A stretch of 64,000 bases of DNA from positions 27,880,030 through 27,944,029 of the forward strand of contig CM022953.1 in assembly GCA_012931725.1 (NCBI GenBank), read 5' to 3'. The position numbers and the translations under genes were made by a program. This document shows positions 1-12,750 of the stretch, one piece after another. Numbering within the stretch: the first letter of the stretch is position 1; each line of letters begins with the position of its first letter. The stretch is from Litsea cubeba. Its lineage: Eukaryota; Streptophyta; Magnoliopsida; Laurales; Lauraceae. The notes below the pieces were generated by a model that was not told where the DNA came from, searched no databases, and saw nothing but the letters and a program-made list of their open reading frames with translations.

Positions 1-265
1 CCTCCAAGTACCTAGCATGAGTGCTGATGAGCACTTTTTGCTCCTTTGGATGATAAAAGATGCCAGCTCTCGTTCCCTTAGGATACCCAATGAAGTAGCA
101 CATTTCTGATCTGGGTTCTAGCTTGGTAGCTTTATCATTCAGTACATAGACTGGACAACCCCAAATGTGAATATGTCTTAAACTAGGTTTTCGACTTGTC
201 CACATTTCTTGGGGTGTCCTAGGTACTGATTTAGAAGGTACCAGATTTAAAATGTATGCTGCTGC
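1..265 (-). pseudogene. Copia E integrase, C-terminal piece
   Basis: The minus-strand translation contains copia integrase C-terminal motifs, for example WTSRKPSLRHIHIWGCPVYV followed by CYFIGYPKGTRAGIFY. It is the direct continuation of the integrase at 2114-3299, separated from it by the solo LTR 266-2108. The frame is open through this piece and runs off the window. The role would be strand transfer of element DNA into the host chromosome, but the gene is split. Confidence 0.9.
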
Positions 266-520
266 TGAAAGTCCTAGGGATCCTTACCCTAGAGGGGGGT
301 GAATAGGGTGATCTACACTTAATGACTAATTATGACCAATTTTAATTTCTTTACAATAAACTAGTCACATGTGATTATTAACATACAATATGCGGAAGCT
401 TAAACAAAACAATCACCACAAAACAATCACCATTACACAAAGATTTATAGTGGTTCGGCCTCAATGCCTACATCCACTACCGGCTTGTGACTCAACACCC
501 CACCAGATTTCCACTATTAT

Positions 521-660
521 GCTTTTCAAAAGGCTAAGCAATAACCTTTACAACTATGCTTTTCTAGGCTAAGCAATAACCTTTCAATGTGCTTTTATAG
601 GCTAAGCAATAACCTTTACACAATGCTTTTCTTAGGCTAAGCAATAACCTTTACAATCAA
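521..660 (-). repeat. Four tandem copies of a ~35-bp unit inside the solo LTR
   Basis: The unit contains AGGCTAAGCAATAACCTTT preceded by a GCTTTT segment. Copies start near 521, 558, 591 and 625, with small length differences. Copy number in such LTR minisatellites usually varies between family members. Confidence 0.85.
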
Positions 661-1447
661 ATGATTTCTCTAAAGAAAGTGTTTTCACAAAACACTCTAA
701 GAGATTACAATTAAGCTTAATAAATTTGCCTCTAAGATAGGCGGATATTAAATTGTAAATCAACTCACACAAACACACTAAGAATTACAAAGATGAATGC
801 TTATGAGGTGTGTGTGTGTAGAACTTCAATAGAGATAAAATTAAGTCCAATGAATTTTATGCTTAAAGCATTTCAAAGTTTAAAGCACATAAAAGATATG
901 ATTGAAGTCAAATGTAAATCACTTGAACAAATACAAACTTGTGAATGATATGAAAATCTAAAGATCACAAGTTGTATGAAAATGATTAAGACTAATCAAG
1001 TGATGCATGTGCAATGTTGTTTTCAAAAACTAATTTAACTAAGGTTTAAATAGATTGAAAACAACAAGGAGAGTTTCAAACAAGTTAATGTATCATGCTA
1101 TAAAGAAATCAAAGATTTTGGCTAAGCATGATTGACAAAGTTTAAAACAAAACTTGGTTTGAAATCAAGGGTGAAGAATCCAATAACTAAAATCAAAGAT
1201 TAAGAGAAGAATGGATTCAACACATCATAGTTAATATGCTTAAAAACATTTACCAATAGTTTAGACAAAGCATAAAACATATGATTAACAAAAGGCAAAG
1301 CTTACTTGGTGGTTTAACTTCATTAATCCAAGCTTTAGCTTTTCCTAATGACCCATTAGCCTTCTTTAGCTCTTCCCCTTTCTTTGGCCTCAAAGCTCTT
1401 CAAGAATGGCTTAAAAATCATCAATCTTGGCCAAAGGAATGAGCTTG

Positions 1448-1455
1448 CTTTTATA
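1448..1455 (-). promoter_or_regulatory. TATA-like box of the solo LTR
   Basis: On the minus strand the sequence reads CTATAAAAGC. It lies immediately downstream of the palindrome array at 1476-1742, which fits a U3 promoter layout. Function is inferred from sequence only. Confidence 0.55.
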
Positions 1456-1475
1456 GAAAAAAGCTGCCAACGGAT

Positions 1476-1742
1476 ACCTGTCGGTCGACCGACAGGTAGG
1501 TGTCGGTCGACCGACACCTCAACGGTCACTAGACAACGGTCATGTTTTCGAAAGTTTTCTGACCGTTTAAACATCTATCGGTTGACCCTCATTTGTCGGT
1601 TGACCGACATGGAACCGACGGCTGAACCGACAGCACAAAAATGTTGAAAATGTAGCTATCTGGTTTTGGAACCGATGGAGCCTCTTGGTTGGCCTCGGTT
1701 CCACTGTCAGTTGACCGACTGCTTAACGTCGGTTGACCGACA
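1476..1742. promoter_or_regulatory. Array of paired SalI-core palindromes in the solo LTR
   Basis: Two perfect 22-bp palindromes abut at 1476-1497 and 1498-1519, each with core CGGTCGACCG. Four further copies of GGTTGACC or AGTTGACC cores are centred at about 1583.5, 1601.5, 1712.5 and 1734.5. The six cores form three pairs with centre spacings of 22, 18 and 22 bp. The array is directly upstream of the TATA-like box on the minus strand. Confidence 0.8.
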
Positions 1743-2113
1743 GCCTTAGACAAAAATCCCAACTTTACATATTTCAAAGTATTTTCTTGTGGGGATTTTT
1801 GGGCCATTAAACCAAGCTTGGAAACATGATTTTAAATCATCTAAGTGCTTTTAAAATCATGAAACATTAAAAGCCAAATATAATATGAAACTTTAAAACA
1901 TGGGCTAGCTTGATTTAAGATCTTTTCAAAAACAAATGCATCCAAGATTTAAATCCAAAACATGCACAAACTAAGATTTACAATATTTAAAAACAATGCA
2001 TAAAGAAAATCAGATTTCAAGGTTTTTAACTCAATGCATGTGTGAAAATTCATGAGATGCTAAAATGATAATGTATCCATCAAATTGCAATACACAAAAT
2101 CCCTAACAGCTGC

Positions 2114-3299
2114 TTCTAGGGCATATCCCCAAAAAAGATATAGGTAGGGTTGCATGACTCATCATGGACCTTACCATATCAAGAAGGGTACGGTTTCTTC
2201 TCTCCGCTACACCATTTTGCTGGGGTGTACCCGATGCAGACAACTGAGACACAATCCCATGTTGTGTGAGGTACTCCTTGAACTCACCCAGGAGGTACTC
2301 GCCACCTCGATCAGATCGAAGGGCTTTGATATGTTTCCCTAGTTGTAGCTCCGCCTCAGCCTTGAATTGTTTGAACTTATCAAACGCCTCAGACTTGCGT
2401 CGCATTAAGTATACATATCCATACCTAAAGTAATCATCGGTGAAGGTGATGTAATACTCATACCCTCCTCGAGCCGGTTTGTTCATAGGACCACACACAT
2501 CAGTGTGAATCAATTCTAACAACTCCTTTGACCTTAGTCCCTTTCCAGAGAATGACCGTTTGGTCATCTTTCCCTTGAGACAAGATTCGCACTGAGGAAA
2601 AGGTTCGAAATCTAATGAGCTCAAGGGCCCATCTTCTACCAACCTCTGAATCCGTTTTGGGTTAATGTGACCCAAACGTAAGTGCCAAAGATATGTGTCA
2701 TTGATTGAAGATACCTTTCTTTTAAGGGAAGTTGAGCTTTCTAGTTGTACATTATGCAGTGTGGGAGCAATAGGATATATATAAAATAAGTTGTCATGTA
2801 TTCTACCGGAACATATAATATTTCCATATCTACTGATATCAATACCAGAATGGAAAGAAACTGAATAATTAAATTCAATTAATCGGGAAACTGAAATTAA
2901 ATTCTTCCTCATGTCCGGTACATAGAAAACATTATTTAAAACTAATATCCTATCACATGGAAAATGTAAGGTAACAACTCCTACTGCAACTGCCCAAACT
3001 TTAGCTCCAGTTCCGACTCTAAAGGCAAACTCTCCTTTCTCAATTCTCTGCATTATCTGAAACCCCTGCAATGAATTGCAGATATGATTAGTGGCTCCTG
3101 AGTCTACTATCCATGAGTCAGTAGAATCAACCACTAGACAAGTTTCAATGTAGTATGAAAAAGATGTACCTTTCTTAACTGAGGCCAGGAACTTGGGACA
3201 ATCTTTCTTCCAATGACCTTTAAGGCCACACTTGAAGCATTTCCCTTTGGGCTTTCCATCTGTACCCTTGTCCTTCTTATTACCAGCATTGTCCTTTTT
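2114..3299 (-). pseudogene. Copia E zinc knuckle, protease and integrase (frameshifted)
   Basis: Reading down from 3299, a CCHC knuckle lies at 3239-3198. It is followed by the protease with the active-site triad DSG in WIVDSGATNHI. The pre-integrase zinc module (LWHLRLGHINPKRIQ, then CESCLKGK) precedes the catalytic core. Integrase residues D (HTDVCGPM), D (RSDRGGEY) and E (NGVAERRNR) are present, with 35 residues between the second and third. A six-A run at 2131-2136 shifts the frame just before the solo LTR insertion. The reading frame is the same as gag, so this was one gag-pol frame. Confidence 0.9.
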
Positions 3300-4028
3300 C
3301 TACCCTTTTCCCTTATTCTGCTTCTTCTTGAACTTCTTCCCTTTCGGGTTTGGTTTAGAGGAAGACTGGAAAAAATGAGCTTGGGCTTTGGGCTTCATGA
3401 TGGCCTCTGCCGCTTGGAGTTCTTTCATTAACTCAGGTAGAGTCATGTCCATCTTGCTCATATTGAAATTGAGCTTGAACTGATTGAAAGATTCCGGCAA
3501 AGTTTCGAGAATCATGTCAGTTTGACTCCCACCATCAATCTCAGCCCCTAGAATCTCAGCTTCATTGAAACAATCCATCAGCTTGAGCATATGCTCTCTG
3601 ACAGGTGTTCCCTCAGCCATCCTAGCATTTATGATGGTCCTCATAGCAGCTTGCCTAGCTGGCCTGCTCTTGTCTGCGAACATCTCAGACAAGGACATCA
3701 TGATTTCATAGGCTGTGTCCATTTGCTCGTGCTGCGTTTGCAACACGTTGGACATGGAAGCGAGCATGTAGCATTTAGCCATGCTATTCGCTTTCTTCCA
3801 TTTCCTTTCAGCCTCTTGCTGGTCATCAGTAGAATTAGCATCAATATCAGGACAGTTTTCCAGCAAGACATACTTGTACTCCTCAGCAGTGAGTACTATG
3901 TCAAGATTTCTTTTCCAATCTACGTAGTTAGGGCCAGTTAGTTTGTTCTCACGAAGAATGCACATCAACGGACTAAAAGAATCTTTACCCATCTCACTCT
4001 GGATATAAAACGGTTTATAATTAGACAT
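3300..4028 (-). pseudogene. Copia E gag with a single internal TAG
   Basis: The capsid-like protein starts MSNYKPFYIQSEMGKDSF at 4028; an upstream TTG extension is not needed. It has the copia gag signature (LTGPNYVDWKRNL, later FNQFKLNFNMSKMDMTLPEL) and ends in a Lys-rich stretch. The frame is stopped by TAG at 3300-3302, and the zinc knuckle and protease follow in the same frame. The gag would package element RNA. One stop and otherwise clean coding suggests fairly recent death. Confidence 0.9.
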
Positions 4029-5715
4029 GCAGTATATATGTAATATGCATATGGTGCTTGTTACAAAAGGAAAAACAAAGCACAAAAACTTTTTACATTA
4101 TTCGACCCCAATTATAATGTATCAGTGTTTCAACCTCCTCATAGACCCTCCATCGAAGGGATGGCCGAGCCTACAGTCACGTTGAATTAAGGCAGACTTA
4201 TTTGGATTATCACTTTCTGGATACGCATCCAGTGGTAGTCCAATCACTGATTGGTTTGGCCCCATACGACAAATAACCCTTAGCTCCTAAGGAGAGGTCA
4301 TCACCGTCTTATGTCAAGTGTATAACCATCTCTTATGAAATTCCCAGAATGTCTATGATTAAGTCCTCCGAAGGGAAGAGACTTTTATCCTTTCTAGAAG
4401 TGAACTTTAGTAAAGAGCTCCACCGAAGGGATGGCCGCTCCCACCAACACTTCATCGACATCCTATAGAAGTGATCTTTAGTAAAGAACTCCACCGAAGG
4501 GATGGCCGCTCCCACTAACACCTCATTACGAATATTCACATTAGTTCACCTATTAACCCATCAAAGCGGTCTTTAGAAAAGAACTCCACCGAAGGGATGG
4601 CCGCTCCTACTAGCACCTTAATGAGATAACATGAACCGAAAATGGAAGGCCGTGGGGTCTTTCCTAAAACCCCTCTCCCACTTGATTATTTATCACTAGG
4701 GTTTATACTTTTTGACCTTTACATTGTTTTACTCAAAAGCTCTTTTTAAATCTAGCAAATTTGGTTAATTAAATTTATGACTTAAGTCATCTTAAAAACA
4801 AATAACCTTTGCTTTAAAACATTTGAGCAAATCCCTTCAAAGAATCAAAGACCTATCTTGGGTTATGGAAACCCATAGGTAGCATCTAATTAGATTTTAA
4901 TTTAGCCTCTTTTGGAAACCAAGGGTACCAAGATAAACTAAACCCTATCCAATTTTAAACCATAGACAAATAGAAGGTGCTGGTCTAAGTTCCGTTTAAA
5001 ACAATTTGCCAAACTAAAAACAATCTAATACAATAAAGATGCCAATTTTTAGAACCTAATGGTGGCCATGTTTCTAGGTGACTATTATAGCAATTATATA
5101 AAGCATTCAACCATGCATTCCATATATAAAAGCAAATAAAAGTATGCATTCCTTGATGGCTCCCCGTTCTTAGGATTTCAAATCCTAATCGAATTAGGAC
5201 TCCTCATGCATCTAGAAGTCTTGACTCCTTCATCTCCAAGGACTCCAATTTCTTGCAACCTTCTTGTCTTGAAACTTTCCTTTTCTTGCTCGATTCCATA
5301 AATAGATTTATACAAGCAAACCCATGAAAAACAAAACCAAAATTACATTGGAGATTCCTATGCTTTTCAAGAAAGCTTACATCAAGACTAGTAGGAATAA
5401 AATTAAGGAAACTTTACAACTTCCTATGATTGCTAACCACGCAATCGTACACTTTCCAACTATTGAAAAAACATCCAAATCCACATAACAATCATGCGAA
5501 CCATCAAGGATGCAATACATGGCTGCAATCAAAGAGGTTAGTGCATGCAAAAACACTATGTGCATCATTAAACAAATCTGGAAAATAAATTCCAGCAATG
5601 TTAATGAAACTTGCACATAACATGCATCACAACATAACTTTAGTAGGGTGCCACCATACCCATAATCAATCTAGGGTTAATTATACACAACATGGGATCA
5701 TGATTTCACATGGAG
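4029..5715 (-). other. Copia E untranslated leader
   Basis: No convincing coding sequence was found between the gag start and the PBS. The part near gag holds the short repeats listed separately. The rest is AT-rich and non-repetitive to the eye. Confidence 0.7.
4143..4612 (-). repeat. Dispersed leader repeats containing CGAAGGGATGGCCG
   Basis: Four copies of a ~24-bp motif centred on CACCGAAGGGATGGCCGCTC are seen near 4147, 4422, 4490 and 4585. The first copy is the most divergent. Three are preceded by a related segment with CTTTAG and AAGA. They lie in the non-coding leader of E. Confidence 0.8.
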
Positions 5716-5729
5716 TGGCTCTGATACCA
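5716..5729 (-). other. Primer binding site of copia E (initiator Met tRNA)
   Basis: The minus strand reads TGGTATCAGAGCCA one base after the LTR end at 5731. This is the usual plant copia PBS complementary to the 3' end of initiator-methionine tRNA. It fixes the orientation and the LTR boundary. Confidence 0.92.
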
Positions 5730-5730
5730 C

Positions 5731-7740
5731 TGAAGGAAACCGCGATTCAGATCTGAAACTTCTCATATAGAGACTACTATGGCTGATGCAAAGCATGACA
5801 GGTTTTTTTAAAAATCTGATTTCTGCACTATGCAGCGGAAATCAGCCATAAAGAATCGCATAGAAACTCCATTAAGTCATGACCAACAAGTGTATAATTA
5901 AAGGAGAATGAAGAAGACTATTACCTCGAAGATTTGTAGACTTCAAATCTCTGAAAAAATAGATCCAAAGGCCCGAACTCAGACTTGCAATTAGCAAACA
6001 AGTTGCTGGAATTTTCTGCACTAGTATTGCCTTTGATCTTCTCCTCTATCTCACTTCCAAATCTGATTGGCTAAGATGGTGGGATCTTAATCTAGGAGTT
6101 AAGAACTATTTCTCCAAGGAAAAATCTCAGACCTTAAGCCTTCTTCAATCAAGAAGAGAACCTCCAAAGGGCTTGACGTGTGACTCTCCTTTTTGCTCAC
6201 AAAGTGTTGGACGTCCAAAGAGGGGATGGGTTTCTTTTATAGAAACTTTGAGGAAACCTTTCCTAAAAGTTTATCTCTTCTAATTCTCATTGATGTCCAA
6301 AAAGGAAAGACTTATTTCCTTTAAGAAAAACTCTAATTAGAAAAGGAAACCAAAAGGAACTTCCCATGCAATTAGTAATCCTAGTTGTAGAACACTTACT
6401 AATTTTAAGCTCCTAATCCAAAAAGGAAACTATCTCATAGGAATACTAATCCAAAGAGGAGTCCACCTTTCCAAGTAGAGAGTCCTAGTCAAAGTTGGAA
6501 ACCTTACCCATGGAAATCCTATTATGAACGTCCCACATATTAATGCACACCATGGCCCACATACAATTTATCTAGAGTTAAATTCATGTATGCCATCAAA
6601 GGCCTATTTGAATTTAAACTCAAAATTAATTTTCCACTAAAATAATTCATCCTTATGTTATCTAAACATTTTAGGAAACCATGCCAATCTTGGTAAGTGA
6701 CTAGAGAAGGGACCAAAAGACATATTTGCCATTGGCTCCCAAAATGACCAAAATGTCCATGCTAAACCCATAGCAACATTAAGACCATTTTAACCTTAAC
6801 TCATTCCATTAAAGAGTTATGGTTGAACTCCAAGGACAAATATATAATATAATAAGCTCGTCATAAAATGACGGTTGTCTTCGACCTACTAAGTTTAATG
6901 ACCTGAATGCCCCTCTATGTAACATCCATAATCGAGTCAGGTTATCACATGTACTATCAACCTTCCCGATTACATCTAAACCTTAGAACTTCATATCCTT
7001 AACATAATCATCATTCGAATATCATTCTCTTGATCCAGGGAGCGACCCACAAGTTCAATATCCATATGGAACATCCATATACTAAGATCTTAGATTTTGA
7101 TGATTAATCGGATAATTCTAAGGGGACGATCATTCCATCATCAGATGGCATAGATTCTATATTGCATCTGCACGTCCCAACTGATCAAGTCCGAGTACCC
7201 AAAACACAGAGCTGTTGACCCATGAAAAGAAACTCACCCATAGTGAATTAAAGCACAAGAACTTGACTTCGTCAGTTCATCCACAAATGCTCAAGATTAA
7301 GAGCACCGGTCACTCAGTAGCATGAGGTGACTTGATCTCTCTCTGTGATAGTACTATTTTAGAGATCACACCTACCATGGTCCTGTTCAATGCATAGCAT
7401 ATGCACTAATGAGATGAATCCGGGAAAGCCCTCCCATGACTTAGGTAAGTCACCCTGAATACAGGAGAGTCTCTCATTATAACTTCTACTAAGATGAAGT
7501 GCCCAGCTCCATCTTTCAGTTATGAACAAATATGATGTTTCCAGTGTCCATGAATTAGACCTATCTGTGCGTAGACACTACACACCTAATTCATTTACTA
7601 GAAACAATGGGCCTTACACAACCATACATATATACATGTTTAAGCATAAAAGAGTCATTCCATTAAATAACCAGTAAATATCCAGTAACAAGAGATGAGA
7701 GTGCAGCTAGTGGGCTTTAGGGCATACACCAATCCCAACA
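5731..7740 (-). mobile_element. 5' LTR of copia E (2,010 bp)
   Basis: On the minus strand it starts TGTTGGGATTGGTGTATGCC and ends TTTCCTTCA next to the PBS. The start is typical of one large group of plant copia LTRs. The right edge coincides with the point where homology to gypsy A gag resumes at 7741. The partner LTR is outside the window. Confidence 0.88.
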
Positions 7741-10700
7741 GATGTATCTACAGCAGAGTTGCCACCCTCATTGATTGTGTTGCTTAGAGCATTTTCCAGG
7801 AACAAGTCCTGAATAGCATCCAGCAACCTTTCTTCTTCGTTGACCAATTCATCGTCCCAAGCATCAATAGCTGGGGATTATTCAGCCAGGAAGGGTGTGA
7901 GCTCTGAAGTCACAGTCTCAGGAGAAGAAACCTGAGAGGGTACCATCTCTGTGAAAGTCAAGTGAGACGAGGTAGCTCCAGAGGATACATTGCTAGGCGT
8001 CGCTGGAGTATAAGTGATCTCATTAGACGTTGCTTCCAAAGAGCTATAATCCTGAATTATCACATTACATGAAGCTTTGACAGGAGACGTTGCATGTTCG
8101 GATGTAAGAGGATCGTCTATCCAGCAATTTTCTCCATTTTCAGGAGTTAAGGGAGGAAATACCTGATTGTCTTCAGGGATTTCAGGCTCTCGATTGCGAG
8201 GAGGCTCGTTGGCGTGCTCTTGCTCTTGTTCTAGGGAAAGACGCTGTAAGATCCTTGGATATTCTTCAAGGTCAGGCCTGGGAGTCAAATCTTCTTCTTC
8301 GTCTGCTATTCCTGGTTCAACATGGTTGATTTCCACTGGAGCAATGACGGGTGCTGGGTCAGCAGCATTTTCTTGTACAGCCTCTTGGTCTTCTTCATCA
8401 TCAGACCGGGATCCTTGTGGCTGTAAGGGGTTATACCAGATTATTGGCATAAGATGAGTCTCAGGAACCCATTCTTCATTGGAGAGAAATTCTCCTGTTT
8501 CGAGGGATTCCTCCCACTCGTTGGTGTTGTTAGACTCGAATCCGTCATCGGTGTCGCTGGACTCGTATCCATCAATGGAGATCCAACTACCGAATTACAA
8601 GAGTATGATGCCCCTTGCGTGGCTTTTTCTTTGAATTGAGGTGGCATGAAATCACTGAGAGTGAATTTTCTTACCCCCTTTGAAGTCTTTGGAAGGGAGG
8701 TTTTTGTTGCCCCCAGTGAAGTGGTAGAGGAGGCCTCTGCCTTTTCTTGGACTTCTTATTTTGGTTGGGTCTTCTCTTGCAGTTTGAGCTTGAGGAGATG
8801 TTTCCTAGCCTGTTTTCGCTGTTGAGCTGTTGGCTTTGTTTTCACGATCTCCCAGTTTTCATCTTCTAAGAGATCGGGATGTACCCATATGGGTTGTCCG
8901 TTTGGTGTCGGGTAAGGAACCAGCTCTTCGGACGCTTTAATTATGTTTATCACCTTAAAGGAAGTAGTGATCTTCTTCTTTGGTGATTCTCGTGTTTGTC
9001 TACATGACACCATGTTGACGGAGGCAGACCCATAGTTTTTGTCAAAGGTGAGACTCTGTTTTCCACATCTCGTTTATTTTCTCTCACAACGAAGCATTGA
9101 TTAAGAGGATGCGAGATCATCTGGTGGTATGGACAGTACCGAGGATCATTGGTTTTGCTAACATCTCCCGGTCTTTTGGGTTCAGGCAAGGTGAGCTTGT
9201 TGTTTGCCATAATCGCCCCAAAGATTTCATCAAAATCTTCATCGAATGGGTATTTCTTTTCTATTCGCTCTTTAAAGGCATCAAAGAGTTTGGGTCTCTT
9301 ACCTGCAGCTTTGTTTTTAGCTTTCTTTGGTGGCTGAGGAGCTGACTTGGTTTACACATTGAGGACCTCTCTTTTCTTTGCTTTAGAGGTTGCAATGGCG
9401 GTTGGCTCTTTTCTTGATGATTTCTGACTATTGAGGTCTTTAATCACCGTTTCAGCTTCCATGGAAGCTTCTAGGAGTTCTCCCAGATTCTTTGATTTAT
9501 TGTCGATGATCATGGAGAGGATTCTAGCTCTCATGTTGTTTCAGCAGATGTCGACTAGCGATGCTTGTGGCAGTACATCAGAGCATTTATATGCCATTGC
9601 ATGGAGTCCTCCAGCAAAGTGGAGTACCAATCAAGGCCGTACCTTTTAAGGTACTTGCAAAGAGGCGGATCTTGAGTGCATCTTGATCCGCGATAGCTCT
9701 CATCAAGATCTTGAAGTGGATGACGTGTTGTCTGGCTGATCCTTTCTTCGTATATGTTTGGAGAGTAGGATGCTTGAATTTTGTACGGAATGGGACCGAG
9801 TCCATCCATAAGGGATATGGTTGTTTGATCCCATGCTCCTTAAGTATATCCTCTTCTTTTGCTTTGGCGAGGATACTGTCTACGTCCTTTTTGGTGAGGG
9901 TGCGTGACTCATTTTTTTCTCCGCTTACCTCATCATCTTGATGATTCGGAGGAGGTTCATTGTTCGCCTGATTTCGGAAGGCGAGGAGAAGGTTTTCCAT
10001 CAGAGTCTCAATCCTCTGTTGGCCCAGTTCTAACTGCTGGATGCATGTGAGTGCATCATCTTGAGGTGGATTGCGAGGTGGTGGCTCGGATTTTGTAGCC
10101 AGGACGTTCATTCCCCGAGATTCGAATGAAAAAATTGTCCTGGCGACTGAGCAGGGGCTCATTCTTTTTTATGAAGATCTTGAGGAAGGATCACTCTGCT
10201 GTCCTTGGCTTGAAGGAGCAGGGGATTCTTCTGAATGTCTTCTTGTCCTGGAGATGCTGCGGGTCACCGGATGTCGGACATGGATTTTGGATGCTGGCTT
10301 TTGGCGTCTTCTGGTTTTTCCAACCATATGGACAGCAGCAACTTGGTTGGGTCTTTCTTTTTCGACACATTTGTGAGAGACTTGAAGTGTAGGAGGCTGG
10401 GTCCTTTTCTTCTCTAGTCTCTTTTGTCGATATGATGCGCGGCAGCGTATACGACGAGCAGTTTGAGCTTCGGTCAGCTCTGGCTGGGCTTTGACAATGA
10501 AGGATGTGCTCCCTCAGGCGTAGCAACCGAGCCTATCTTCTTTGTAGTTGGGCAAGGACAGGATGCGAACCCGCTCCTTTGCCTGTTGTAGCGAAGCTAT
10601 GAATTTTTCGAGTTCGGCCCCTGTAGATATGAAGGGTCAAGCCGAAGGATTGTAGGCCTTGGTGGTGCTTGCAGAGGCCTTGTGATGCATGACTTGATTT

Positions 10701-11220
10701 TGGGCTTGTAGGAACAAGCCGGCTCATGCTGGGTTGGCTTGGGAGTCAGGTTGGAGATGGGTCTCTCCTCTTTTCTGTAGGCAGGATGGTAGAACTGGTT
10801 CTCCTTGAGTGGGGCTAGGTATACTGTCTTGGTGGATGTTTGGGACCTTCTTTGTTTTGGTGAAGGTCTTGGGGACCAAGTCTTAGGATAGACCTAGTTG
10901 TTTGCGGTTCGAGGTTTCGTGGGGGTGCCACGGGCTTCGGGCTTTTTGGTGCTCGCCTTTGGTGTCATGGTAGTGACACGTTGGGAGGTGAGCTTCTACT
11001 TCTTGGAAGGAGCAGTTTGTTCTTTGGGGAGCGGGAATGGTCCCAGCGTCCCAAAGACGATAGTCTGGGGAGTCGAGGTCGACCCGGAGTTTAGAGAGTT
11101 GCCGATGGAGTTGACGCTTCGGCAGCTGACACGGCGCTTGTAAGTGTGCATGGTTTGGTTCTGTTGAAGCATGAGTTGGTGCTTGTTCTCATCAAAGGTA
11201 ATGGTCAAGGAAGCTTTCAT
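7741..11220 (-). pseudogene. Element A gag and following linker, degraded
   Basis: The protein begins MKASLTITFDENKHQLMLQQ at 11220 and tracks the gag of B over most of its length. The capsid-like part lies around 9600-10160 and the zinc-finger-like CPYHQ...HPLNQC around 9100-9170. Several in-frame stops and frameshifts break it. Near 7741-8170 it holds about 140 residues rich in Ser, Thr and Glu that B lacks, so A shows the longer version of the gag-protease linker. Sequence stops at 7741 because of copia E. Confidence 0.88.
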
Positions 11221-12165
11221 TATAAGTTTTGAAAATTTCTGAAACAAGACCACATCCATTAGTAATCACAAGAATATATAATGATCATAAATGAGAAATT
11301 CTATGGTTTTGTCTTTTCAAATCGCTAGAGGGGCATGACCCAAGCGACGTGAAGAAGGCAAAAAGCCATAGATGGTACAATTGTTCTGATCGCAAGTATG
11401 GTGAGCCCAGAACGAGCGTCCCAGTGACTGCTAGAAGCAATTGTGAACCTAAATTCGACTTATTGAGAAGCAGAGCTTACTCGAGGTAAGAAGAATATAA
11501 GGCTGGATTTACAAATGTGCGGGTCGCAAATACAGTAGACCCTGAAAGGGCGTACCAGTATTGCTAGGCACAAATGTTTGGAGACCGCATCCATGAGATG
11601 GGATTCTTTGTTTTGAAAGGTCAAGATTGGATTAATCAAAGAGAGCAGATGGTATTCTAATCTAAACACGGGCTCAATGATTTCCGCGAGCGCCAGTGTC
11701 CAGAAGGGAAGAGACCAAAATTTCTCAGATATGAACCCAAACATGACGAGATTTTTTTTAAAGGCCATTCCAATAGATTTTTTTTAAAAGTAAAAAATTT
11801 AATTTTTTTAATATTTTATTTTAAAAAATTTATATATATATATTTTTTATTTTAAATTTCTTTATTTTGAATTTTTTTATTTTAAAATTATTATTTTGAA
11901 AAAATAATTTTATTTTAAAGATTTTTTTATTTAAAAGACGAGAGAGTACACATAGGCCTCCTAACCCGGTCTTATGAAACCTTAATTGATAGAATTGCCC
12001 CCAGGTAAGAGTATGATTACTTAATGAACCCGTTTGGAGGACCCTTGCCTAGAACAGTCAAACTGCCTCCACACTCAGGACAAGGCTTTTCTTGAATCAA
12101 TCGTGATCAAAGAATGCAATTGGTTTAAACTTAGTGGTCTATGTTTGTCTTTTTAGATCCCTAAT

Positions 12166-12750
12166 AGACTCATCGAAGAGAAACGATGGCCCGATCCCCG
12201 ATTCGTCACAGGCTCAACATTTCTGCAAGCACCGGTGCCCGAAAGGGAAAGGATCAAAGTTTCTCAATTTTGAATCCAAAATGAGAATTTTTTTTTTTTG
12301 TGAAATCAAGAACAGACTCATCGAAGATAAACGATGGCCCAAACCCCGATTCGTCACAGGCTCAACATTTCTGCAAGCACCAGTGCCCAAAAGCGAAAGG
12401 ATGAAACTTTCTCAATTTTGAATCCAAAAATGAAAAATCTATTTTTTTTTTGTGAAATCTCTTACAGACTCATCGACGAGAAACGATGGCCCAATCCCCG
12501 ATTCGTCACAGGCTCAACATTTCTGCAAGCACCGGTGCCCGAAAGGGAAAGGATGAAAGTTTCTCAATTTTGAATCCAAAATGAGAAATCTAATTTTTTT
12601 TTGTGAAATCCCGAACAGACTCATCGAAGAGAAACGATGGCCTAATCCCCGATTCGTCACAGGCTCAACATTTCTGCAAGCACCAGTGCCCGAAAGGGAA
12701 ATGATCAAAGTTTCTCAATTTTGAATCCAAAATGAGAAATCTGATTTTTT
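12166..12750 (-). repeat. Four tandem ~150-bp leader repeats in element A
   Basis: Units start at 12166, 12314, 12466 and 12617, with period 148-152 bp. Each contains AGACTCATCGAAGAGAAACG, then GGCTCAACATTTCTGCAAGC, then a segment ending in AATTTTGAATCCAAAA and a T run. Element B has only two related units in the same place. Confidence 0.92.

Larger units (their letters stand above)
266..2108 (-). mobile_element. Solo LTR (1,843 bp) with 5-bp target duplication GCTGC
   Basis: The block starts TG and ends CA on both strands and is flanked by GCTGC at 261-265 and 2109-2113. Removing it and one GCTGC rejoins the copia E integrase sequence. No internal coding sequence is present, so this is a solo LTR left by recombination between two LTRs. 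On the minus strand it begins TGTTAGGGA; the segment near its 3' end (plus 286-305, CCTAGAGGGGGGTGAATAGG) recalls large copia LTRs of the SIRE/Angela kind, a recollection rather than a search result. A TATA-like box lies at 1448-1455. Confidence 0.9.
1..7740 (-). mobile_element. Ty1/copia LTR retrotransposon E, 5' part (continues left of window)
   Basis: Read on the minus strand, the element runs from its 5' LTR (7740-5731) through a PBS, a leader, gag, protease and integrase, and leaves the window at position 1 inside the integrase. RT, RNase H and the 3' LTR are therefore not visible. Domain order protease-integrase is the Ty1/copia order. Position 7741 is where homology to gypsy element A resumes, so E was inserted into A. 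The target duplication cannot be tested because the other end is outside. The element is dead: one nonsense codon, one homopolymer frameshift and a solo LTR inside the integrase. Confidence 0.93.
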
